Part shown: positions 1 through 6,183 of the stretch, piece by piece
Position numbering within the stretch: position 1 is the first letter of the stretch
How the letters are laid out: the number at the start of each line of letters is the position of its first letter
Assembly (NCBI GenBank): GCA_000432995.1
Contig: HF972627.1
Coordinates: forward strand, 30,528 to 51,881
Direction of reading: 5' to 3'
Length of the DNA: 21,354 nucleotides
Source: Clostridium sp. CAG:1013
Lineage (GTDB): Bacteria > Bacillota > Clostridia > Oscillospirales > Acutalibacteraceae
The notes under the pieces: model-generated
Told to the model about the DNA's origin: nothing
Database searches by the model: none
The model's input: the letters and a program-made list of their open reading frames with translations, nothing else
Translations under genes and position numbers: made by a program

Positions 1-872
1 TTGGGATCTCTGGGCTTTGCTTTCAGAACCTTGGCTCCCTCGCCGGAGAAGGTGATCACTTCGCCGATGCCGGTAGTACCGTTCAACCGCCAGCCGGGAG
101 TGGGAGAATCAAAATGGCCCGCGCCGCTTTCAATGTAAGCCACAAATCCGTCCTCGAAAATGAGGGTCAGGTTGAAGCCTTCATCCACATCGGTGCCGGT
201 GAGGTTGATAACCTGGCAGAAGATCTGCTTGATCTTAGACTTGTTCATCTGCACGATACGGTCGATGAGGTGCACGCCCCAGTCAAGCATCATGCCACCG
301 CCATAGCGCTTCTCGCTGCGCCAGCCGAAGGGGCCATCCGCGCCGCCGCCGCCGATGCGGTTCTCCAGGCTGAGGGGCTTGCCAGCCAGCTGCTCGTCAT
401 AGATTTTCTTGACCAGCAGATAGTCGGGATCCCATCTTCTGTTCTGCCGGGGATAGAACACCTTTCCGGTCTCCTTGGAAACTTTCAGGACCTCTTCCAG
501 TTCGGCGGAAGTGGGAGTGACCGGCTTCTCACAAAGCACGTGCTTGCCAGCCCGCATGGCCTTGATGGCGATCTCCGCATGGAGATGGTTGGGAACCGCG
601 ATCAGAACGATGTCCACTTCCGGATCGTCCAGGATCTCTTCCAGGGACTGGTACACATGGAAGCCCTCTCCCCTGGCCCACTCCTGTCTCTTCTCGTCGA
701 TATCATAAATGCCGGAAAGATGCAGGATCTTGGAGATGTCCGTGGTAACTGCTTCTATTTCGTCATCAATAATCTGAGGAAGCTGCCAATCTGTGTAACC
801 GGTACCGTAGCCAATGGCCAGAGCGTGGCCGCCACCCATATTTCCACAACCAACAATAGCGATATTTTTCAT
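1..872 (-). CDS. Gfo/Idh/MocA family NAD(P)-dependent oxidoreductase (3' end cut by window edge)
   Basis: Probable cytoplasmic NAD(P)-dependent sugar or glycoside dehydrogenase; 290 codons are visible and the C-terminus lies beyond base 1. The N-terminal Rossmann fold has the nucleotide-binding loop GCGNMG at residues 8-13, the family signature EKP at 115-117 (its Lys is the usual catalytic residue), and a GVHLID segment near 199-204 in the substrate-binding domain that usually carries the catalytic His. The stretch between the glycine loop and strand beta-2 (ending GIYDID) is about 20 residues longer than is typical, a possible active-site lid. The ATG at 872 follows AAAGGAG at good spacing. 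The gene lies 25 bp after the isomerase/epimerase gene and is surely in its operon. Members act on inositols, glycosides or 3-keto sugars; the substrate here cannot be read from sequence. The family is sure, the substrate unknown. Confidence 0.93.
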   Translation of the reverse strand, partial: MKNIAIVGCGNMGGGHALAIGYGTGYTDWQLPQIIDDEIEAVTTDISKILHLSGIYDIDEKRQEWARGEGFHVYQSLEEILDDPEVDIVLIAVPNHLHAEIAIKAMRAGKHVLCEKPVTPTSAELEEVLKVSKETGKVFYPRQNRRWDPDYLLVKKIYDEQLAGKPLSLENRIGGGGADGPFGWRSEKRYGGGMMLDWGVHLIDRIVQMNKSKIKQIFCQVINLTGTDVDEGFNLTLIFEDGFVAYIESGAGHFDSPTPGWRLNGTTGIGEVITFSGEGAKVLKAKPRDP

Positions 873-897
873 TTTGATTCGTCTCCTTTTATGTTCT

Positions 898-1740
898 TTA
901 CAGTGCTCTCAGGTAACCGGCGTCGGCTGCCAGTGTGGTGAAAATGTCACCGGTCCAAGCGTAATCACGCTCGACAATGTAAATGGGCTTGCAGGGCTGG
1001 GCATCAGCAGCGGCCTGAACAGCCTTCATGTCAACGATTCCCTTGCCCAGCTCACAGTTGATGGAAAGGGCCTCATCCAGCTTTTTCGCGGCCTCGGGAT
1101 CCATCTTGGGCCAGCCGGAAATGTCCTTTTCCCCCTGCTTGTCCTTGGGGATAGGCTTCATAAAGTCCAGCTTCATGGGGAATTCCCGAGTCTCCTTCAC
1201 GTGGACCAGCTCGAATCTTCCGGGGTATTTCCGGATATACTCGGCAGCGTCCACATCGGCTCTGTAAGCCCAAGCGATATCGATCTCAAAGGCTACCAGC
1301 TCCGGATCTGTGTTCTCGATGAGAATGTCACAGATCATCTTGTCGCCCAGTTTCAGAAAGTCGTTGGAATGATTGTGATAACCGTATTTCATTCCCACAC
1401 TCTTTGCTTTCCGTCCCATTTCGTTCAAGAACTGCGCAGCTTCATAAGCTTCCTGCACGCTGGTGATCGCCAGGCCGGGGTTGATCATATATTTGCAGCC
1501 AGTGCCGGGAAGATACTTCAGGTTCTCCTCTGTATCCTCGGTTTCCACATGGGAGCTGATAACCTCCATGTTGATAGAATTGAGGAATTTTTTCAGGCCT
1601 TCAGGTGTGTAGCCGCCATGTAGACCATAGAAGATTTCGATACCGTTATAGCCCAGCTTGGCTACCTTGGTCATCACGCCTTCGTAGTCGTGGACCAGCT
1701 GACGGGAAAAACCGTCTAACTGAACATAGAATTTATCCAT
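898..1740 (-). CDS. Sugar phosphate isomerase/epimerase-like TIM-barrel protein (AP endonuclease 2/IolE superfamily)
   Basis: A 280-residue cytoplasmic protein of the xylose-isomerase-like TIM-barrel superfamily (PF01261 type). Typical barrel-strand motifs are seen in order: GYNGIEIF near the N-terminus, YHNHSNDF mid-protein, FEIDIAWAY, LVHVKE and a late VERDYAW; the acidic and His residues in these usually bind a divalent metal. I start at the ATG at 1740 because AAGGAGG (1747-1753) directly abuts the upstream in-frame ATG (1746), leaving no spacing, but is six bases from this one. Its neighbour is a Gfo/Idh/MocA dehydrogenase; such pairs occur in inositol catabolism and in pathways that oxidise a glycoside at C3 and then cleave or epimerise the keto-sugar. 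The family members do not necessarily use phosphorylated sugars. Substrate unknown. Confidence 0.9.
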   Translation of the reverse strand: MDKFYVQLDGFSRQLVHDYEGVMTKVAKLGYNGIEIFYGLHGGYTPEGLKKFLNSINMEVISSHVETEDTEENLKYLPGTGCKYMINPGLAITSVQEAYEAAQFLNEMGRKAKSVGMKYGYHNHSNDFLKLGDKMICDILIENTDPELVAFEIDIAWAYRADVDAAEYIRKYPGRFELVHVKETREFPMKLDFMKPIPKDKQGEKDISGWPKMDPEAAKKLDEALSINCELGKGIVDMKAVQAAADAQPCKPIYIVERDYAWTGDIFTTLAADAGYLRAL

Positions 1741-1746
1741 ATTCAT

Positions 1747-1753
1747 CCTCCTT
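1747..1753 (-). promoter_or_regulatory. Ribosome binding site that decides the isomerase/epimerase start
   Basis: AAGGAGG on the minus strand. It touches the first possible ATG (1744-1746) but lies six bases from the second (1738-1740), so the second is the likely start. Confidence 0.75.
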
Positions 1754-1784
1754 AAATTTAGTTTCGATTTATCAGGTACAGCTG

Positions 1785-1800
1785 ATGTCCCTCAGGACAT
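1785..1800 (-). other. Small intercistronic stem-loop
   Basis: ATGTCC and GGACAT separated by four bases, with partly paired flanks, in the 111 bp between the serine hydrolase stop and the isomerase/epimerase start. There is no T-run, so it is not an intrinsic terminator; it may be an mRNA stabiliser or have no role. Confidence 0.3.
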
Positions 1801-1851
1801 TTGCTGTCATATTCAAGATCAAAAGAAGCGCTCGGGGTTAGAGGACAGCCT

Positions 1852-3021
1852 TTACTCCAGACATTCATAAACCAGATCTCTGATCCGGGGATGGATATCG
1901 GAATAAACTCCCGGAAGCCCCAGAATCGCCTGCGCATAAAACAGACTGATACCATTCTTGGGATCGATGAGGGCATAAGCTCCGGCAGCGCCGTCCCAGC
2001 CAAATTCTCCCGCAGGACTTTTGGCCTTTGTGTCATCCACTAGGACACGTACGCCAAGACCATAATTGTAGCCTGGCCGGAACATCCCCTTCATGGTGAA
2101 ATCGTCCAGCTGCACAGCGTTCAGCTGAGGAGTGCGGATGGCGTCGATGCTTTCCTGAGACAGGATCCTGGTTCCGTTTGCGCCCACACCACCGCAGGCA
2201 AGAGCGTCCAGCAGGGTGGAATAGCAGTCCACCGTTGTAATGAGACCAGCCCCGCCGCTGTCGTATTCATCCGTCAGCTCAAAGGTGTTGCCTTCATGCC
2301 GGGATTTCTCTCCGGTTTTAAAATCGCAGGAATACTGGTCCGCCAGTCTCCCTTTATCCTCTTCACGCAGATGAAAATACACATCGTCCACGCCCAGGGG
2401 CTTAAAAATATGTTCGGTCACGTAATCTCGGAACTTCTGTCCAGATGCCACCTCAACTACTGCAGCGATCACGTCGTGGCCCAAGCTGTATGCATGTCTC
2501 GTACCGGGTTCGTAAAGCAGAGGCATCTCAGCGATGGCGCTCACCATCTCCCGGGTAGCAGCCTTATTGCCGCTTTTCTTTTTCAGCTCCAGAATGGGCT
2601 CTGAAGTGGTGCTATAGGAGAGTCCCGCGGTCATGGCCATCAGCTCTCGGATCAGGATAGGATTTTTCGCAGGATGGGTTGGAGAGGATTGATTGGGCAT
2701 ATTTCTGAAATCGCCCATGGTATAATCGTCAGCCACTTTCATGTGGGCAAATTCCGGAAGATAATCGGACACAGGAGCGTCCAGCCGGATCTTACCCTCT
2801 TCTACCAGCTGCATACAGGCAGTCATAGTCACGATTTTCGTGCAGGAGTATAAGTAGTACAGATCAGTTTCAGACACTGGCCTGGTGCAGTCGTAATCGT
2901 TATAACCTTGCTTGTGACGATAAATCACTTTGTGGTTTTTCTTAACGATCACGTCCAGACCCTTGATATCATCGCTGTCCTTCAGAGATTCCAGATAGTG
3001 GGTTAACTTATCAAATGACAT
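1852..3021 (-). CDS. Beta-lactamase-family serine hydrolase (EstB/family VIII esterase-like), copy 1
   Basis: A 389-residue protein with the serine beta-lactamase/transpeptidase fold. The nucleophile motif SxxK is SCTK at residues 59-62, the catalytic Tyr lies in AYSLGHD, and the third motif is FGWDGAAG in place of KTG, as in EstB-type esterases. No signal peptide is visible, so it is probably cytoplasmic, which argues against a classical beta-lactamase or penicillin-binding protein. Likely role: hydrolysis of an ester (for example acetyl or acyl) or amide on an imported sugar; this is inference. I prefer the ATG at 3021 over 3033 because GGTGA lies five bases upstream and because it gives the same Ser59/Lys62 numbering as the paralogue at 15810-16955. 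It follows the binding-protein gene after a short gap containing a stem-loop. Confidence 0.9.
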   Translation of the reverse strand: MSFDKLTHYLESLKDSDDIKGLDVIVKKNHKVIYRHKQGYNDYDCTRPVSETDLYYLYSCTKIVTMTACMQLVEEGKIRLDAPVSDYLPEFAHMKVADDYTMGDFRNMPNQSSPTHPAKNPILIRELMAMTAGLSYSTTSEPILELKKKSGNKAATREMVSAIAEMPLLYEPGTRHAYSLGHDVIAAVVEVASGQKFRDYVTEHIFKPLGVDDVYFHLREEDKGRLADQYSCDFKTGEKSRHEGNTFELTDEYDSGGAGLITTVDCYSTLLDALACGGVGANGTRILSQESIDAIRTPQLNAVQLDDFTMKGMFRPGYNYGLGVRVLVDDTKAKSPAGEFGWDGAAGAYALIDPKNGISLFYAQAILGLPGVYSDIHPRIRDLVYECLE

Positions 3022-3054
3022 CTTTCTCACCATAATAGCTAGTATTAAATATTT

Positions 3055-3080
3055 GAGAGGGGACTTGATAGTCCCCTCTC
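3055..3080 (-). terminator. Perfect 10 bp stem-loop after the binding-protein gene (attenuator or mRNA-stabilising hairpin)
   Basis: GAGAGGGGAC and GTCCCCTCTC flank a six-base loop. It sits 14 bp after the stop of the solute-binding protein gene and 34 bp before the serine hydrolase start. The minus-strand tail is AAATATTTAATA rather than a clean U-run, so partial termination or 3'-end stabilisation is likelier than full termination. Hairpins in this position often allow a binding protein to be made in excess of downstream gene products. Confidence 0.6.
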
Positions 3081-3094
3081 AGTCCCTCAGCCAA

Positions 3095-4657
3095 TTACTT
3101 AGCAGCAAGCCATTCGTCAAACTGTCTCTGCTCCTCGGCAATGATGTCCTCGATGCCGGCGTCGCGAAGAGCCTGCTGGAAAACAGGAAGAGTCTCGTCA
3201 ATGTCCACAACCGCGTTAATAATCGGAGTATAATACTGAGCGATCACATTGGCACATGCCGCATACTGGTCCGCAACAGAAGAGAGGTCGGGAGTAAAGC
3301 CCAGAGCGGTAGACTTGATCGCGTTTGCGTTGTCTTCTTTCAGAAGTTCATAAGCGTCAGGTCTGGAATAATTCCAAGTGGGGCAAAGGAAACCATTGGG
3401 ACGAGCCGCATTGTACATGGCAAACCAGCCCGCTTCCTCATGATTGGTAACGCCTTCGGGATACTCCAGCTGATCGTTCTCATCCAGGACATAGGTCACG
3501 CCTTCCAGGCCGTTCATGAGAATATTAGCAGCCTCAGGGTCGGTGTAGAGCACATTGAGAACGCGCATAGCTGCCTCAGGATCCTTGCAGAAAGAAGTGA
3601 TATGCCACATATAGGTGCTGGCGTTAGCAGTGGTCAGATACTTCTCGCCGATCTGGGTTCCCACGATGGGGCCATCATAAGAATCCTGTTTTTCGGCCTC
3701 ATAAATGGTATTCTCCAGGTTGTAGTCATAACCGGTGATACCGTAGGTGATCTTGTTGCTCAGGTTGCCCAGAATAGCGTTGTCGTTACTCATGGGATCG
3801 GGGCAGATCAGATCATTTTCTTTCCAGATCTTCACATTTTCCAGGAAGTTGAGGAAATAGTCAGACTCGTAGTAATTCTCAATGGTAGTGCTGTTCTCAG
3901 GATCCAGAATGACGCCCAGGTAGTTGTCATCACCCAAGTAGTCAATGGTCTTGGGATACCAGTAGGGAGTGGAAGCACCGGCGATAAAATACTTGTCAGG
4001 GTTAGCTTCCTTCAACTGGAGCAGATAGGGAGTTAGTTCGTCCAGGTTGTTGACCTTTTCGGGCCAGTCAATGCCGGCTTCCTCCACCAGGTCTTCCATG
4101 ACCAGGTAGCAGTTTTCGCAAGTCCAGGCACAGACAGAGGGAATACCGTATAACTTGCCATCGACACGTCCGCAATCCAGGATTTCAGCATAGGGCTCGA
4201 AGATCTCCTGAATGCCCTGACCATCGGAGGCCAGCAGATCGTCGATAGCCATGACCTGACCGTTAGAAACCAGTTCACTCACGCCCGCATAGAAGAAGGA
4301 GCTGAGCAGGTCCAGGGAATCGTCGCCGCCGGTGAGCAGCAGGTTCAACTGAGTCTGCAAATCGGACATCTGCACGTAAACGAACTCGATCTCCGCATGA
4401 GCTTTTTCCCGCAGGATCTCATTCAGAGCATCCTCAATAAGATCACCGTTTGCAGGAGGACCACCGTAGAACGCGGTTTCGTTGATGCGAATAACGGGGT
4501 ATTCTCCGTCGTCCTCAGCGGTATCCTCGGCGCTTGCCTCGGCTTGGCTATTGCCACTTGAGGTGGAGCCGGTGTCTCCGGACTGGGTTCCGCCGCCGCA
4601 AGCAGCGAGGGAGAGAACGAGCAGACAAACCAGCAGGGTAGAAATGATGCGTTTCAT
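3095..4657 (-). CDS. Sugar-binding lipoprotein (family 1 extracellular solute-binding protein with DUF3502-type C-terminus)
   Basis: A 520-residue exported lipoprotein: KR-containing N-terminus, hydrophobic core, and lipobox LAAC with the acylated Cys at position 20. A Gly/Ser/Glu/Asp-rich linker runs to about residue 52, then a two-lobed binding protein rich in Trp and Tyr (TPYWYP, YMWHIT, CPTWNYSRPDAY). The C-terminus (GFTPDLSSVADQ, then NVIAQYY, then EEQRQFDEWLAAK) matches the DUF3502 pattern found in LplA-like proteins that normally pair with LplB/YtcP permeases. No permease or ATPase gene is in the window: the upstream neighbour is an MFS transporter and the downstream one a hydrolase. 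It may use permeases encoded elsewhere or act as a co-sensor for the histidine kinase. It starts 119 bp after the MFS stop, behind GGAGAGTGAG. Confidence 0.92.
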   Translation of the reverse strand: MKRIISTLLVCLLVLSLAACGGGTQSGDTGSTSSGNSQAEASAEDTAEDDGEYPVIRINETAFYGGPPANGDLIEDALNEILREKAHAEIEFVYVQMSDLQTQLNLLLTGGDDSLDLLSSFFYAGVSELVSNGQVMAIDDLLASDGQGIQEIFEPYAEILDCGRVDGKLYGIPSVCAWTCENCYLVMEDLVEEAGIDWPEKVNNLDELTPYLLQLKEANPDKYFIAGASTPYWYPKTIDYLGDDNYLGVILDPENSTTIENYYESDYFLNFLENVKIWKENDLICPDPMSNDNAILGNLSNKITYGITGYDYNLENTIYEAEKQDSYDGPIVGTQIGEKYLTTANASTYMWHITSFCKDPEAAMRVLNVLYTDPEAANILMNGLEGVTYVLDENDQLEYPEGVTNHEEAGWFAMYNAARPNGFLCPTWNYSRPDAYELLKEDNANAIKSTALGFTPDLSSVADQYAACANVIAQYYTPIINAVVDIDETLPVFQQALRDAGIEDIIAEEQRQFDEWLAAK

Positions 4658-4732
4658 TTGATCTCACTCTCCATAAATTTTTTCGTCATGTTCTCACATT
4701 CTTGTGGAAATCTGACGTTTTACAGCTTCATT

Positions 4733-4787
4733 CTATTGTTTTTGTCGAAGTAAAACCACTCGCTTTTTGACATCTACTATTGTTTTT
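4733..4787 (-). repeat. Two 11 bp direct repeats upstream of the binding-protein gene (candidate operator)
   Basis: CTATTGTTTTT occurs at 4733-4743 and again at 4777-4787 (AAAAACAATAG on the coding strand of the operon), with starts exactly 44 bp apart, close to four helical turns. The distal copy covers the last codons of the MFS gene. Direct repeats in helical phase are the usual target form of AraC-type regulators such as the one encoded at 7914-9527. No convincing -35/-10 pair was found in this gap. Confidence 0.4.
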
Positions 4788-5967
4788 CTGACATTGACAC
4801 TGAATGTCTTTTGGTATTTTTCCACTGGGCCAAGGTAAAAATCACTCCTGCAATGATGATAAATACTCCGGCGCCTGCAAAGGTCGCCTGGTAATCAAAG
4901 GCACCGATAAAGAAAGATCCAATTACAGGAGCGACAGCATTGCCAACATTCTGACCAATCATAATGGTGCTAGTCGCCACGCCGGCAGAAGTCTTGTCCA
5001 CCATCTTAACGCAATGGGCCTGAATGGACGGAAGTCCGGAGCCTTGACCAATGGCACCAAAAACACTGGCGATCAAGAACATGATCAACGCCTGTCCTAC
5101 GCCCACAAAAATCATACAGAGACCGCATCCTAGAAAAGCTGGAATAATCAGGCAGAAGATTCCTTTGGTATCCAAAATGCGACCGGTAATAGGCCGAAGC
5201 GCTACGGAAAGAATCGAAAAAACGGTGAAATACATGGTGACATCCGCGATCTGTCTTGCGTCCGCAATAATCGCCAAATAGGTACTGATTAAACCGCCCG
5301 CGGAGCTGAACAAAAAAGCCATCAGCATAAACAGGGTAAATTTCGCGGCAAACAAATCCCTCAGGTGCAATCCCTTTTGCCCGCTGCCTACGGAGTGTGT
5401 GGCCGGATAAGGCAGAATAACAAGGAAGAAAATGCAGAGGAATGCAAATCCCCCCGCCACCAGGAAGGTCAGAGAATACCCTCCTGTTTCCTGAAGCTTC
5501 ATGCCTACCATGGGCCCCAATGCCTGAGCAATGATCGTGGAAAGCCCCACATAACCCAATCCCTCCCCCGTTCTGGTTTTGGGAATATAGGCGGAGGAGT
5601 ATGCCACGTTTGCAACGGTGCAGACTGAGAAAAACAGTCCTGTTGCCATGCGAACTGCGATCAGAGCGGGTATGGTCACACAAACGCAGTGCAGGGCCAG
5701 AGACAGCCCATAGCCAAGATTCGCAGCGATCAAGATATACTTTCGGTTGCCCTTATCGCAAAGAACACCTGCAAATGGACAAACTACTAGGGCAACCAAA
5801 GACATCATGCCTGCAATGGCAGAGGCAGAGGTCAAATCGGCCCCAACAGACAAAGCGTACTTGGCAACGATGGGCAATGTCATCATGCCCGCCATACCGT
5901 TGCAAAGCATGTTGAGCAGTACGACTGCATATTTCGGAGTCCAAAGCTTTTCCTTTTTTTCCGACAA
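4777..5967 (-). CDS. Major facilitator superfamily transporter, 12 predicted membrane segments
   Basis: A 396-residue integral membrane protein, the usual MFS length. The conserved loop 2-3 motif A appears as GVLCDKGNRK at residues 67-76 (canonical GxxxDRxGRR), and long hydrophobic segments recur through the protein with a cytoplasmic loop near the middle (HSVGSGQKGLHLRD). It begins with TTG at 5967; GGAGG at 5976-5980 is eight bases upstream and no better start exists. It is first in the minus-strand block and diverges from the histidine kinase gene. The context suggests uptake of a sugar acid, glycoside or oligosaccharide, or efflux; the overall sequence also resembles drug/proton antiporter-type MFS proteins, so substrate and direction are open. 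Confidence 0.9.
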   Translation of the reverse strand: MSEKKEKLWTPKYAVVLLNMLCNGMAGMMTLPIVAKYALSVGADLTSASAIAGMMSLVALVVCPFAGVLCDKGNRKYILIAANLGYGLSLALHCVCVTIPALIAVRMATGLFFSVCTVANVAYSSAYIPKTRTGEGLGYVGLSTIIAQALGPMVGMKLQETGGYSLTFLVAGGFAFLCIFFLVILPYPATHSVGSGQKGLHLRDLFAAKFTLFMLMAFLFSSAGGLISTYLAIIADARQIADVTMYFTVFSILSVALRPITGRILDTKGIFCLIIPAFLGCGLCMIFVGVGQALIMFLIASVFGAIGQGSGLPSIQAHCVKMVDKTSAGVATSTIMIGQNVGNAVAPVIGSFFIGAFDYQATFAGAGVFIIIAGVIFTLAQWKNTKRHSVSMSEKQ

Positions 5968-5975
5968 TAAAGATC

Positions 5976-5980
5976 CCTCC
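5976..5980 (-). promoter_or_regulatory. Ribosome binding site supporting the TTG start of the MFS gene
   Basis: GGAGG on the minus strand, eight bases before TTG at 5967. No ATG or GTG lies at comparable spacing in this frame. Confidence 0.7.
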
Positions 5981-6007
5981 CACGTGGAAATTTCCGAAAA
6001 AGAATAT

Positions 6008-6035
6008 TTGACAACATGACAGAATTCACTATAAT
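6008..6035 (+). promoter_or_regulatory. Consensus sigma-A promoter P1 of the histidine kinase/response regulator operon
   Basis: TTGACA at 6008-6013 and TATAAT at 6030-6035 with a 16 bp spacer: both hexamers match the consensus exactly. The predicted transcript start is near 6042, giving a leader of about 140 nt. One arm of the inverted repeat 6017-6063 lies inside the spacer. Confidence 0.75.
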
Positions 6036-6063
6036 AAATTAAAAAGTACTATGTATTCTGTCA
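6017..6063. promoter_or_regulatory. 9 bp inverted repeat overlapping promoter P1 (candidate operator)
   Basis: TGACAGAAT at 6017-6025 and ATTCTGTCA at 6055-6063, arms 38 bp apart centre to centre. The left arm is between the -35 and -10 hexamers and the right arm just past the predicted transcript start, the expected layout for repression by a dimeric or looping regulator. Confidence 0.45.
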
Positions 6064-6072
6064 CTTTCCCTT

Positions 6073-6087
6073 TTTGATTCTATCAAA
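6073..6087. repeat. Short palindrome in the divergent intergenic region
   Basis: TTTGAT and ATCAAA around a three-base centre. It could be an operator or a small leader hairpin; no T-run follows. Confidence 0.3.
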
Positions 6088-6096
6088 TTGGTTTGC

Positions 6097-6125
6097 TTGT
6101 TTCTATTTCAATTCAGATCTATACT
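6097..6125 (+). promoter_or_regulatory. Possible second promoter P2 of the two-component operon
   Basis: TTGTTT (6097-6102), 17 bp spacer, TATACT (6120-6125); it would start near 6132. ACTATTGT at 6123-6130 overlaps the -10 and repeats the core of the elements upstream of the binding-protein gene. Weaker than P1. Confidence 0.4.
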
Positions 6126-6183
6126 ATTGTGAATTTGACCTGTTTACTCGGATCTCAAAAAAAGAGAAAGAAAGGAATGAAAA

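Noticed and set aside
114..941. 275-codon plus-strand open frame
   Set aside because: It is antisense to the Gfo/Idh/MocA gene, has no ribosome binding site and no family-like sequence.
1758..1851. Possible short peptide frame between the serine hydrolase and isomerase genes
   Set aside because: About 30 codons continuing a shadow frame of the hydrolase, with no start and ribosome binding site of its own.
3053..4036. 327-codon plus-strand open frame
   Set aside because: Antisense to the binding-protein gene and runs through the 3055-3080 hairpin; composition is a codon-bias shadow.
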